A DNA stretch of 64,000 nt from Neofusicoccum parvum. Its lineage: Eukaryota > Ascomycota > Dothideomycetes > Botryosphaeriales > Botryosphaeriaceae. Of this stretch, positions 10,201-21,721 are shown piece by piece. Location: NCBI GenBank assembly GCA_020912385.1, contig CP087208.1, positions 620,001 through 684,000 on the forward strand, in the 5' to 3' direction. How positions within the stretch are numbered: position 1 is the first letter of the stretch; every line of letters starts with the position of its first letter. The notes below the pieces were generated by a model. That model searched no databases. It was not told the DNA's origin and worked only from the letters and a program-made list of their open reading frames with translations. A program made the translations under genes and the position numbers.

Positions 10201-11141
10201 ATCGGCAGAGAACACATCCAGATCCGCACTCACCGTTCCGTTGGTGACTATCATGGGTTAGCTGTGCAATCAAAATCACGGGATCCAGCCGTGCATACCT
10301 TGGTCCAACGGAGCGAAAGACTGGGTGGTAAACTGCGGCGTCGTACCAGCAGGATACGAAGAGTTGAACTGCTGAATCGCCCAGAACCTGGGGCCAGCCA
10401 TCATGACCGGCGTTCCGTTATTCTTCATGAAGTCAAAGCTGTCGACAGCGGCGAATGTGCCTGCATGCTGCATTTCCCGGTACTCCAAGCTGAGCAGGCC
10501 GGTCGATGCGATAATCAGAAGCCGCAGGATGAGGGTCCCGGAGATGGCCAAGGTGACTGAATAGTGACCCATCTTCACGGATGCATAGAGGGCTTCGTGG
10601 ATCGCTGCGGTGAGGTAGTTCAGCAGCATGCTCTTCTCTGCTTTGGCCGGGCCGTGCTTCATCTCCACCCAGGGCATGATCTGCTTGGTTTGGTACTCGG
10701 CCTGCGACCAGAGGGCAGCAACAATTGTCAGGACTGCGCTGGAGTCAGGATTCGTCTCAGTAGTAGGTTGAATGATGGAGACGTACCAAAAGTGGGCCCA
10801 TAGGTCCACAGGTAATGCTCCTTCTGCGCGACGGTTGCGATGCCATCGTCGCGCCGAGAAAAGTAGTACATGATCTCCAGCGCGACGATCATGAGGATAA
10901 AGAGGATGGTGAAAGCCAGAAGGACAGGCCGGCGCAGTGTCAGAGCTGCCCAAGGCCGCCATGATAGCAGCCTCTTCGGCGGGGCCGCCTTCTCAGACGA
11001 AGGCGGAGAACGATCGGAGGCGTGGTCGTGCACCTGGTTCTTGCTGCGGTCCTCTTCGTTCGCCTCGTCCGAGCCAGCTATTGTCGACGAGACCCTGGGA
11101 GACCCGAGGGCCGCTGGCTGGTTTGCATTGCGAACGCTCAT
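7267..11141 (-). CDS. DUF3433-domain multi-pass membrane protein
   Basis: About 1,256 residues from three exons: 11141..10787, 10733..10299, 10247..7267; introns of 53 and 51 bases, both GT-AG and phase 1. The protein contains two copies of the same unit: a long hydrophobic helix ending in YxxSRRDDGIA (residues about 72-97) and again YQYSSRHDGIAD in the middle, each followed by further helices and an SLLLDY- or TLLFEP-type loop. That repeat is the DUF3433 signature found only in fungi. Between the membrane units lie long extracellular-type loops with many N-x-S/T sites. An Arg/Gly-rich tail ends the protein. It is convergent with the cupin gene. Function unknown for the family; likely cell surface or vacuolar membrane. 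Confidence 0.88.
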
Positions 11142-12937
11142 GATGCCGGGGGAATTTGATGCGACCTCTCCCCACTCGTGGAGCGTGAGAATCAGGACGC
11201 GACCGGGCGAGGAAGCAATTGCAGAAGGCGGAACCTCGACGACGACGACGACGCCGCCGAAAGGTCGCGCGGGCCATATTAAGAAGAAGAAGCGAGTGGT
11301 GATCGTTTCTGGACCCCACGATGATCTATCACGACCCGTTAGCGAGGGCAGCGCCACATTCCTGCTCGAAGTGTAACTCGACGCCGGCGCTTCAGCTCCA
11401 CATCCGACTGGAGCCACGCGAGGAATGGCATCTTGGCAGCAACGGTGCCACTGCGTGCAGTGAGAAACGCAGGCACACTGAGCGGAGACGCAACGGAGAC
11501 CGAAGCCGGGCGAGATGGGAGGGTTCTGGCAGCGGACGTACCCGGCCGGTTTCGAGGCCGTGATTCGACGGGAGCTGCCCAGGTCCCTCAAATAAAGCTA
11601 TTTTTGCCCAGCTCCCTGTTTCAGCAGGACATGATCCGCTTCTGTGCAGCCTCCTGGGACAAGTCTTTATCGCCTCGACTCGATTTCGCAATCTTGTGGC
11701 GGCCTGCGCTGCATGTTGACAGGCTTGACCGCAGAAGAGGATCTGCATCCCAGCTGTCTCGACCCCCTTCTGTACTCTGCGACTTTGGGGGCGGAAGGAA
11801 GACGCCACCGTCGCCATGCCGCATGAGTGCAAGACAGTGCAGCGTGTCGGCTCATGCCTGATCCCTCGAAGCTCCGCGCGGATCAGCGGTGTCACGATTG
11901 TACCAACACACCAAGCTTCCAGTGGTTACTGCTCCTTCCCGCCCCCATGCCCCACAAGCGTCATGATCGATGGACGAGCACATCAGAGGAGCAAAAAGGC
12001 CGTGGGCTGTGCTCTAATTTTAAATCGTTAGCGCAAGCTTGATCTAGCTGTGCCAAGCGACCGCCTTGTGGCCAATGACAGCAACTTTGGACGGCCGTCG
12101 ACCCACACGGAATGACTGGTGCGTGACTCGCCAGGGCTTTGAAACAGGGAAGCTGCCCGTTCGCGGAGCCTCAAAGAATTGGTGCTGATGGGTTTGCCCA
12201 ACCTCTTACCGCATTTTCCCATCCAGACAAATGCTTCATGGTGCCTTCTGCCTGCCTCCTTCACCGTCTCTCCAACATATTGAACTCAGTCGAGAAAACA
12301 CATGCGATGCGAATATCCTATCCTATCCTATCCTATCCTATCCTACCCTACCCTACCCTACCCTACCCTACCCTACCCTACCCTACCCTACTCTAACCAA
12401 CTCGGTCCAGGAAAACAGACAACGCCGCCACCAGAGCTCCATCCCAGCTCGATGGATATGCAAATGTGAGGAGAGGCTTAGCTTCATCCTGAGCTTGAAC
12501 CTCCCTTGACTCCTCCCTGGTATGACCCGATTCGATAAAGACTTGCAGTACATCCCAGCTCCCATTTGGCCGCGCGTTTCCTTTCGCTCTTATGCAATTC
12601 ATCGGTGTTCCTTGTCCGCCCCCGTTCGTTTATCATTCACCGTCCGTAGACGGGTCCTTAAAATTGTTGAAAGTAGAAAAGGAAAGGGAGACGATCGGTG
12701 AAGAGAGACATGCACGTAAGAGTATATGCACAGTCAAGAAAAAAAAGAACAGAGAGCTCCCGAGAACAAAAGTACGGAGGGCAAAATGCGAAGACTAGCG
12801 GGCAACGAAACGACAAGAAATCAAAAAACCCGCCCGTTGGCCATCTAAAACCAAAATTCTTCAGAACAGAAAAAGACAAGGGCAAAGCAGATTGAACGGC
12901 TCTAAGCGGATCCGCTTGATTTCGTCGGCTGGGGCCA
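11142..12937. other. Intergenic, with pentanucleotide repeat
   Basis: Region upstream of the DUF3433 gene and downstream of the DMT transporter gene, about 1.8 kb. It contains a pentanucleotide microsatellite at 12314-12394. Short frames have no family likeness. No gene seen. Confidence 0.6.
12314..12394. repeat. (TATCC)n then (TACCC)n microsatellite
   Basis: About six units of TATCC run directly into about ten units of TACCC, so a one-base change has spread through the second half of the tract. It is pentameric and therefore not the usual hexameric fungal telomere repeat. Confidence 0.95.
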
Positions 12938-14837
12938 TTAGTCGCCCATCCTGCTGTCGACATCCGAATCGCTGACGTCCTCCTCGAGCTTCTTGCGCCT
13001 CTCCTCATCCATCTCCCTGTACGTGTCCCAGGAGAGCATGAGGAAAGCACCGATGATCAGACAACCTCCGATGATGGCTGCGAAACTGAGCGGCGAGTTG
13101 AGCGGCGGCGGGAGCAGTTGATCGATGAGAGCGACAATGAAGATGGTCAACAGCGCGGCGACGGACGACAGGACCGGAGACGTCAGACTGATCAAGACGA
13201 GGAAGGAGCCGGAGAAAGCTGTTCGAGAACTATGTCAGCAAATGAAACAGCTCGGGTTATTAATTGGAAATACTCACTTGCGTTGGCCAGCACGCTGATA
13301 AGCAACATCCACGCAGCTTCTCCGCGCGGGATAGCAAAGGTCTCTAAGCCTGTGAAGTGCAGGATGGGAATGGGAATCCACAGGACGGTCAGCGTGAAGC
13401 AACCGATCAAGGAGCCGAAGGTGTTGGCAAAAATCATGCCGCGACCAGGGCTGCAGCCATCGGGAGGGCAGGCGAGCTTCTTGTAAAGCACCTCATAGAG
13501 GCCGTACAGCACGCTTCCGATGCCGATGATGATATTGCCTAGAGCGCGGTTGCGGGCCTCGGACGCATCGGGAGACTTGTCACCGCCCGCGCCGCCTCCA
13601 GATTTGCTACCGTGCTTACCCGGCTTCTGGTCTCCATACGCGACGACAAGCACACCCGCAATGGCCACGGCAACGGCAATGACCTTCGAGGTTCGGACCT
13701 TCTCGTTCAGCAGCGGGACGCTAAAGGCGTAGGCGAAGAAGGCGGAGCAGTTGTAGATGGCCGTCAAGTCGCTTGCGGTCGTCAGGTCCACGGCTACGTA
13801 CCAGCTGCCACCAGCAACCGTCAATGCGCACGTCACGAATGCCGTCATCTTGAGCATATACGGCACCGGAGACTTGGACGATTGGCGGCCATTCAGGCGC
13901 AGCGTCTTGTGCTCGACCATCTGTGCGGTGCTCCGCAGAATCTGTAGATGGCGTCGCCAAAAGGCCGGCCATGGCTGGTTCCATTTCTGTAGGCGGAGGA
14001 TTAAGAGCTGCGCCGGCCAAAGCAGGGACCAGGATCCATGCGTTAGGTATCTGCAAGGGAAGGACCAGGATTAGCACAATTGGCTCTTCTGGAATCTTCC
14101 TTTCCGAGAGAGGAATACAGTTTGCGGGGCCATTGTACTTACAGCATCGTATACGCCTTGTTCCATCCCAAGTGATGTTGAATGTAGACGGCCGTCTCGG
14201 TCTGCACGGCGAAGCTGATCAGGCTCAGCACCAGAAAAGCGGCAGCGTAGGTGTAGCGCTTCCGGGTGGCCGTCTTGGCCTCGAGGTCGGGGTCTCTCTC
14301 GTGGAAAGTGCGGCGGCGGCTGCCCATGGTCGGGCGGAGGGTTGGCGAGTCGTAGCTCCGACGGTCATGGTCGCGCTTGTTGCCAAGCAAGGGCTGGTGA
14401 GAGCGGCCATCGGTGGGCCGGTGGAAGGGAGGCCTCAGGTCGGAGGGCATGTCGTCGGCGACCGAGTCTCTGCTGTTGCGATGGTCGTCGCCGTCCCGGC
14501 TGCCTAGTTCCCAGTCCTCGAATTCGAGATCGCTGTCAGCGGCTGCGGCTGGAGCGTCTGCCCCTTCTTCGTCCAACAGCCTCTCCTTTCCCGAGGCGGG
14601 TGTCGCGTGGGGCGGGTGGCGCTGGGCTGCCCCGGAGGTAATAGACACGAACGGCGAGGGGGATCGTGAAGGCTGCCGTGATGAGAGGACGACGGGCGAC
14701 GAGCCCAGCGAAGCCGGAGGGTCCTGGGGAAGCTGGTGCGGTTGGGGACGCAGCGGCTGTGCGTTGGGATGGAGCGAGGAGGACGCGGGCGCGGGCTTGT
14801 CTCTCTGCGGCGCGGAATTGGCTGGAGACTTATTCAT
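12938..14837 (-). CDS. DMT-superfamily (EamA / SLC35F5, Thi74-like) transporter
   Basis: 582 residues in three exons: 14837..14143, 14050..13278, 13218..12938 (introns 92 and 59 bases). The start is the ATG at 14837; a frame extending further up has no ATG. The N-terminal 200 residues are disordered, with acidic and Ser/Arg-rich stretches. Then come about ten membrane helices: YAAAFLVLSLISF, an SWSLLWPAQLLIL helix, MTAFVTCALTVAGGSWYVAVDLT, YNCSAFFAYAFSVPLL, VIAVAVAIAGVLVVAY, a LYGLYEVLYKKL turn, and three C-terminal helices. The order fits the SLC35F5 / yeast Thi74 and YML018C group, vacuolar or endomembrane carriers of unknown substrate. A Gly/Ser/Lys-rich loop after the fourth helix is an insertion seen in filamentous fungi. 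Spliced joins restore family sequence (ANATFSGSFLVL). Confidence 0.88.
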
Positions 14838-15407
14838 CCATGCGGTGTTGGTGGGGATGATCAGGGTTTGGGGAAAGCGTGGGCGCTGGAGTGACAGAGA
14901 CGTGACCTGCGCTTGGCCACGATGCACGAATGGCGGCGAGGCTTGGCGGCGCGCCCGAGGCTGTCTCGCCCGCTGATCACGGGTCAGCCAGCGGGCGCCC
15001 GACTGACCTTACAACAGCAGCATCGTTCGCCGGCGGGGGCTGGGATGCGCGCGGGCGGTGTCCGATGTCTGCGGCAGACGCCGGTGCAGCGTGTATCTTG
15101 CAGGTGCTCGCATGGCCTGTGGTGCCTGGCGCCGGGCTCGTGGCTTCGAGTCAAGGGAAGATCTCCAGTCGGATTTAGCTAAACTCCATACTCTCTGCCG
15201 CCGCTGTCTCCGCCGCTGTCCCCGCCGCGATGACGAGCGCGACGTGCTGCTACGCGCCTTCTGCAGCGGCTGCCCCTCACCAGGCGCGCGTATATAACAC
15301 CAGCGCTGTCCGCGCGGTCTGCAACGACGCTCTGCCGCATATCTCTCGGCAATCTCGCGACCGAGCCACGCCCCCCAGCCACCGCCGATAAGCACGCATC
15401 CGCACCA
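14838..15407. other. Divergent promoter region, DMT transporter and AKR genes
   Basis: 570 bases between two divergent start codons. TATATAA lies at 15291-15297, in front of the aldo-keto reductase. No gene seen. Confidence 0.6.
15291..15297 (+). promoter_or_regulatory. Likely TATA box of the AKR gene
   Basis: TATATAA about 111 bases before the start at 15408; correct strand and spacing for a fungal core promoter. Confidence 0.45.
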
Positions 15408-16635
15408 ATGCCTCTCGTCGCCAACACCCGCCCTAGGCCCCGCGTGATCCTAGGGCTGATGACCTTTGGGTGAGCACGACATCGCACACTAAAACATTTT
15501 CCCACCTGCCCTGCTGCCCCTCCCGCGCGCCCAGGCCCCTTGTGATGTCACTGCAAAAGAAATAAGAATCGCTGACCAGGTCCTGCCTTCTGATCCCAGG
15601 CCTGATGAGTCCGCTGGCGCCCGCATCACTTCGCTCGACGAGTACAACAAGGCCCTCGACTACTTCCAGTCCCAAGGCTACAATGAGATCGACACCGCTC
15701 GCAGCTACATCGGAGGCAAGCAGGAGTCGTTCACTGCTTCTGCGAAATGGAAGGACCGCGGTCTGACGCTAGCCACCAAGTGCTACCCCCACGAGGCGGG
15801 TATCCACCAGGCAGCCCGCATCACAGAGAGCGTGGAGAAGAGTCTGGCGGAGCTGCAGACGGATTGCGTTGACATTTTTTACCTGCATGCGGCCGACAGA
15901 AGCGTGCCCTTTGCCGAGACACTGGAAGCTGTCAACAAGTTGCACAAGCAGGGCAGATTCGTGCAGCTTGGCCTGAGCAACTTCACTGCTTTCGAAGTCG
16001 CCGAGGTAGTCATGACGTGCAAGGCCAACGGCTGGGTGCGCCCTACAATCTACCAGGGCATGTACAACGCCATCAGTATGTCCTCCTCCATCGTGTGGTA
16101 AGTGCGACAATGTTGCTGACGTATGTTAGCCCGCTCCATCGAGGCCGAGCTCATCCCTGCGTGCCGGCGCTATGGCCTGGACATCGTTGTCTACAACCCG
16201 ATCGCGGGCGGAATCTTCTCCGGCAAGTACAAATCCTCCGAAGTACCCGCATCGGGCCGGTACTCGGACTCGGTCGGCCGCATGGGGAGCATGTACCGTG
16301 CCCGGTACTTCAAGGATGCGACGTGGGAGGCGTTGAGTATCGTCGAGCCTGTTGTCAAGAAGCACAACCTAACGCTGCTGGAGACGGCTTTCCGTTGGCT
16401 GACACATCACTCGGCCTTGAACATCAAAGACGGTGGCAACGATGGAGTCATTATTGGTGTCAGCAGCTTCGAGCAGCTGGAGCAGAACTTGAAAGAATTC
16501 GAGAAGGGTCCACTGCCCGAGGAAGTTGTCAAGGCGCTCGATGATGCGTGGTTGGTGGCCAAGCCGACAACGCCAAACTATTGGCATCTGGATCTGAAGT
16601 ACACCTACGACACTAGGAAGGCTCTGTTCGGTTGA
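15408..16635 (+). CDS. Aldo-keto reductase, AKR7 (aflatoxin-aldehyde reductase-like)
   Basis: 347 residues in three exons: 15408..15469, 15600..16075, 16130..16635. NADPH-dependent cytosolic reduction of aldehydes, including dialdehydes, is the family reaction. The first exon ends in ILGLMTFG, the usual first strand. Catalytic tetrad: Asp and Tyr in EIDTARSY, Lys in TLATKCYP, His in FYLHAAD. Later signatures are LGLSNFTAFEVAEV, YNPIAGGIFSGKY and the cofactor-binding GVSSFEQLEQNL. The C-terminal YWHLDLKYTYDTRKALFG is that of the AKR7 and fungal AKR groups. The length matches full family members. The 130-base first intron is longer than most here, but both ends are canonical. Physiological substrate not known. 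Confidence 0.93.
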
Positions 16636-16939
16636 TAGGAAGAGCCAGGATCCAATGAAGGGGAGGAGAATCGGGAAATAAATTGACGAAATCAATCACG
16701 TATCGGGGAGGATATCTGCAAATCCGCGTTTCCGGGGATATTGGTAGATTGTAGAAGGTAAGCGATAGTCAGTTATGCACAACTAAGACGTAAAAAGCGT
16801 TGGATTCAAATCATTCGACTTGTTGCCTGAAAGTATAACCCTTATGAACACCGCCCAATGTCGCTGAGAATGTCGAAGAGTAAGAAGGGGTATCGTCGAC
16901 CAAAAGACTGCGCGCCAGTACCGCAGCAAATTCAAGAAA

Positions 16940-18391
16940 TCACAGTTCCTCGCCTGTCTGGAACCAGTGGTTGAGCTCTCTGACCTCTTTGATGGGTGCA
17001 TAGCGGACGCAGATTTCCTGGATATCATACTGGAGCGAATCGATAGGCACCAGCCCTCTTCTGATCAGGTTTCTGATGAAGAGAACTAGCAATTTGACTT
17101 TCCGCTTCTTCTCCTCGGGGTCGAGAGAAGGCGAGTAAGGCTCGTCGGAATCGTTCGTGCCAGTGCTGCCGTCGCTAGACGTGTCTTCGAGTTTGCGGAG
17201 CCCATGCTGAATGTAGTTGCAAGCGACGACGCGGTTCTCCAGGTTGGCTTTGCCCGTGGAAAGGACGCCGTTGATGACTTCCATGGAGGCCAGATCAATT
17301 GGTAAGTTCACAAGCATCTGTTGAGCTTGATCAGGGTCTTTCTGTGACAGTTCGACTATCTCCTCCATCGTCAGACGTTCGCTTGGCTCTGACTGGTCGC
17401 GTGCAAGAGCTGACTGCCCGGGGTCCTGCGCTGCAACCTCTGACACAGCAGACCCGGCTTCCGGCGATGTTTCGGCCTCTGCCCCCGCGTTCATGGCATA
17501 CCACTCCTGAAACCCCCCTGCACCATCCAATGTGCCTGTCTTCTTCTCTTCCTCCCGTGGGTTGCCGAGTGCGAGCGCCCTTTCGGGAAGCACATTCTGG
17601 TACCAAGTGCGCCATGGGATGGCCTCCTTGTCTAGTATGGAAATATAACTCTCGATGCTCAGCTTGGGCTCCGATGCGCTCTCACCGTAGCTCAGCAGGA
17701 ACACGGAAGGTCTGAGGACTTTTCCAGGGGCATCCTCATGCGACTGGGACAGCTCAATGAGGATGTGCTTGACGTAGCGAACAACTATCCGACGAATGTG
17801 TGTGTCTGAAGAGGGAAGCTCTGCTGTGGGCCAGTCGTCGCTCCAAAGGAGGAGAGTCTTGACCCAGTGAGCCAGAGCAGGGTGGTACTGCAGCTCTGCA
17901 TCGGGGTGAAGGCGCAGAAGTTGATCGTGGCTGTTGAGATAGTGCAGGAGGACTTTATGGTCTGGCAACTCTAAGACTGCGAACACGACGTTCAATCAGC
18001 ATGCGCACTCGGAAACTGGCCAGGGACTGTGTGTACCCGCGGCGTCGTCGCTCTCCAGCTGGTCCAGGGCGGTGATAAGGTTCACGGTTCTGATGAAGTC
18101 CGTGCTGCCAAACCAAGTCTGCGGGAGTCTGCTGTCGATTCCGCCGGCGGTGATGACTCCGTATGCCTCGTCATACCACTGCAAGTCGGTCGTGTTTGCC
18201 TGCAGGATGTAGGCAAACAGGCGTAGCGGCTCGGGGAGGCGGGAGCGGTTCGCGGCAGTCCTGAACTTGACGACGGCGTCACCGCCGCGAGGCACGGTGT
18301 TTGCGCTCGCGTAGGCGGGAAACATGTGGGCGGTGGAGAGGTCAGCTGCGGTGGGCGGCCCCAGATGGGGCAGACGCTGCGGGGCGGCCAT
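16940..18391 (-). CDS. CNOT11: CCR4-NOT complex subunit 11 homologue
   Basis: 463 residues, two exons: 18391..18037 and 17976..16940, joined across a 60-base phase-1 intron. The C-terminal 150 residues match the DUF2363 / CNOT11 domain: MEEIVELSQKDPDQAQQML, then LASMEVINGV, NYIQHGL, and KLLVLFIRNLIRRGLV followed by EICVRYAPIKEVREL, the same block order as human CNOT11, where it binds CNOT10 and the CNOT1 N-terminus. The N-terminal half is helical with the segment FAYILQANTTDLQWYDEAY. A low-complexity Glu/Ala/Ser linker separates the halves. In animals this subunit forms an RNA-associated module of the deadenylase complex; budding yeast lacks it. Recognition is from memory of the human domain, not a search. 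Confidence 0.82.
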
Positions 18392-21300
18392 CTCTCCGGA
18401 GATGCTCTGGGAGCGTATGGGGAGGCATGGACGGAGGAGGAGGGCGGGAGCGGCGCCAGGTCGCGGTCTACTCGCGGAAGTTTGTACGAGCTGCGGATGT
18501 GACGTGGGTGCGAAGCTCCACGCCGAAACGCGGGCTCGCTGGGCGGGCCCTGCCGCTAGCGCTGATCACTGCTCTCGTCACGTGCGCGGTGCTATAAATA
18601 CTGCGCCCTTGTTGTTTCATGCGCCGAGAAACATTCCGCTTCCCTCCAGAATGCGGCGGCGATGCTGCTGCTGTTGGGCAGCTGTTCCTTTGCTGACTGC
18701 TGAGCGCGGCTGGAACATGCATGGCTGCGCTTCGCGAGTTTCACCTCACCCCCGAACGCAACCCCGGCATTTGATCGTCCAGCGCCACTACGTGAGAAGT
18801 CGACTGATGGGAAGCTTGGCATGTATCTCGAGAAGTATTGACGAACCAGATTCACTGAAGATAACGTGTCAGCTAGGCAGTGGGAATCCACGCAGCACGG
18901 CAGCCTCACTACTTTTACACAAATCAGCGGGCATTGCTTCCTACCCCGCTCCAAGGTGAAATATCGCTCAATCAATAGGCCCGCACCTGGCCATTTACTG
19001 AGGTGACATGTCCTGCCTTCTCGGCAGATCTGCGTTTCATGTCCTGATAGTGAAGAGCTCCATGCCAAGGGCACTTTACTGCGTAGTGGACTCTCTCTTT
19101 ATTGGCGCTTCTCAGCTTAGGAAATGCCGTCAATAATGCGACGCAAAGGTGATCTACAAGGTATGTGGCGTATGGCGTGTTGCGTCGTGTGAGTGAGAAT
19201 ATTGAAAGCGTTGGTCGTGTTGATACCTGGCGGACTTGAAGCAACTATCCGAGTAAGTTAAAGACCTGTCTTGCTACAGTTGGTTCTTCGATACTTTTAA
19301 CTTCTCGCTCGACTTATCGACAGCGGTACAAATGATGATATTTGTCATGCATGCAGGGTCCAGAAGCTCGGAATCGTGCCCTTCACCTACTGTGCTCACA
19401 GCGAAAACACAGACACAACTTCGAGTCTCGAATGACACAAAGTACGACCATCATGAATATCGCGCGCCCGTCTTACGCGGTAACCCTACCGACTATAAAG
19501 TAAAACCCCAGACAAAAGTGCAAAACTGTAGGCGCCTGTCCTCCTCCGTCCATAGGCGAGCGGCTTTCTACAGAAACCGGGCCCTCCCATTTTGGGAGCC
19601 GATTTTTTTTTTTTTTTTGCTTAATTGGTAAACCTCAGATCAAGTTAGCAGTTCTTCAAAGTCAAACTCTGTGATTTACCGTTACGCCACACCGCCCCCA
19701 GGTACAAGCTCTTTAGCACCCAGTGGGGGCGATAGGATGGAACCAAAGTTTTGGATTTTTATGCTGTACCTGGATAAGCTCGTGCTGAACAGACTCGCAT
19801 GCTGTAGACAGAGGTAACCACCTCACCTGACGTATCCTCTGGCTGATAAAACTGCAGCTCGTCCTCATGTTATACGTATACATCAGAGACGCGCTCACTG
19901 CTTTGATCTACGCCTGCCTCCGCAGTCGAACCTGCAGACCAGAGTAGGCCTTTCCTGCGAAATTTCCATCTGGCTCCTCACCCGCATCCACAATTGACCG
20001 CGACTGGTATGTAGATCAAGCCACGAGTATAAGCCGGAGCTTGTTGAGGACTTCACAGCCGAACACCGCAGGTCCTTACGCCAAACGACTGCAGTCTGGA
20101 CGGAGCCTGAACTTCACAACCGGACGGGCAAAGACTTCGGCCTATGGCGCTGTTTGATTCCGCCTTCGAAGGCACGGAGAAGATGTACAAGTCTGCCCTT
20201 TAAACAGATGATGTGCCGTGGACCCAGACGAGAGCTTTCTAAACAACCTAAGAACAAAACAATTAAAGCCTTCGCAAAAGTGGGCGCGAAAGGTTCAGAG
20301 CGGTAGCAGCGTTGGGGAAATTGGCGTCTCAAATAAAACGGCTAACAGTAGTCAATTGGCTATGACGATGGGCATCCGCCGCGTATGCAGGCGTCTAACC
20401 GCTTGTAGAAAAAGATATTGTCCTTGCCTTGTTCTCGGCCCCGCCTCCCGCAGTTGGAGCCGCAGGGGACGGAGGCACGCACTCCGAAATGGATCTTGAG
20501 GAGACAATGCGTTCTAGTGGTGATGTAGAAGATAAGATTGGAGTATTGCTTGCGTCAATAGGATTGAAAACTCGAGTCTACGACGGTCTTTCCGCGCAGT
20601 GCTACCGCGGAACTACCGTCACCGTAACAAGATTCTGCCGACCTGTCGGGAAACAAATTCTGGGCCTCGGAGACGAACATTAATCCAATGCTCCAAACAA
20701 GAAATTCAGCAATTTCGCTGCTGGAATTTCCACATGACGAGCAGGGGCATGATGAAAGACCGACGTTCAAAGAGAGGAAATTGCAAAGAAAACAAGGTTT
20801 CGCGTGCAGCCTTGTCGCTCAACCACCGGGACAAACGAAAACTTGCTTTGTCGCGGAATCCCATGCAAACGCGCCCCTGATTTTCGCAGGGACCCCGGGG
20901 GACAACAAATTCGGTGGTTCGACATTGGTTTTCCTATCGGGCGTTGAGCACGGCGTCCGCGGGCGGCAGGAGAAGGGCGTTGCCGCAGCACGGAAGTTCG
21001 GCAGTCGGAAAGCACGGAAGGCTGAGTCAAGGCGCGCGCCTGGCGCTGGACGGGCCTAGTGCATGTGATTAGCAGCACAAGCAACCGCTCGGGCGCGCCG
21101 AATCGAAATCATTCGGTCGGATCGCAGAACGAGGTCAGGGTCTTCACGAGCGACAGGTTTCGAGGGTCTCGAGGGTCAAAGGGTTGAAGGTTCGTCATTA
21201 ATGGTTCATCACTACGTAAAGAGTATTGAGCCAGAAGATAAGTCGCAAACTACTGCTGCCGTACCGACTTCCATGCAAGCCTATCCGCCACGCCAGGAGA

Positions 21301-21413
21301 GGCCTGGCAACGCCGAATGATTATGCCGTGAGACGCTGGACGGGCAGCGCGCCAAAACATCCAGGGAAAGAAAATTGGGTATCGAGTGGTGTTGTGGTGC
21401 TGTATCAACGCGA
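18392..21413. other. Gene-poor region of 3 kb
   Basis: Between the CNOT11 start and the 3' end of PMP3. It holds a tRNA-like stretch joined to a T16 run near 19.6 kb and no reading frame with family likeness. The base composition is mixed and lower in GC than the genes. Open frames of 90-210 codons here overlap on several strands without consistent codon use. Confidence 0.6.
19603..19702 (-). repeat. tRNA-like sequence ending in poly(A): candidate SINE or tRNA relic
   Basis: On the minus strand, a stretch with a good RNA polymerase III A-box (TGGCGTAACGG, 19689-19679) and a tRNA-Gln-like anticodon region (GACTTTGAA) runs into a weak B-box-like GGTTTACC and, shortly after, 16 A residues. The order fits the head and tail of a tRNA-derived SINE, or a decayed tRNA gene beside an oligo-T tract. 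The cloverleaf does not fold properly, and I find no clear target-site duplication. Confidence 0.3.
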
Positions 21414-21721
21414 CTAAAACTTGAAGATAATGTACCTGGGAGACGGTCAGCAGTTGCTTCCAAACACGCGGGGAAGTGGTGACGTACAGCGCGTGGATGA
21501 TACCGGGAATGTAACCCAGGATGGTCAACAGGATGTTGATGAGGAAGTCGGCATTGCAGCCACGCTCAAGGAAGACACCGAGAGGGGGCAGGATGACGGC
21601 GAAGATGATCTTGATGATGTCGCTGCGGATGTGTCAGTAAGCGCTGCCTGCAAAGCTTTGCGACACACCGCCGCAACGGATGCGCCGGAGGGGAGCGAAC
21701 GCACCTTCCGGTGAAAGGCAT
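21414..21721 (-). CDS. PMP3: PMP3-family proteolipid membrane protein
   Basis: 57 residues spread over three exons: 21721..21705 (17 bases), 21622..21488 and 21435..21414 (22 bases). The small exons hide it from frame-length searches. The product starts MPFTGSDIIKIIFAVILPPL, continues GVFLERGCNADFLINILLTI, then LGYIPGIIHALYIIFKF: two membrane helices with the polar ERG turn, the complete PMP3 / UPF0057 pattern. Yeast Pmp3 is a plasma-membrane proteolipid that controls membrane potential and cation uptake under salt and cold stress. Donors are GTGCGT and GTACGT; both acceptors end in CAG, and both joins restore family residues. A TATA-like element lies at 21849-21856. Confidence 0.92.

Noticed and set aside
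12314..12394. CCCTA array as telomere-like sequence
   Set aside because: The unit is five bases, the array is internal and short, and fungal telomere repeat is TTAGGG/CCCTAA.
18324..18959. 211-codon plus-strand frame over the CNOT11 start
   Set aside because: Antisense to the start of CNOT11 and of low-complexity composition; no family.
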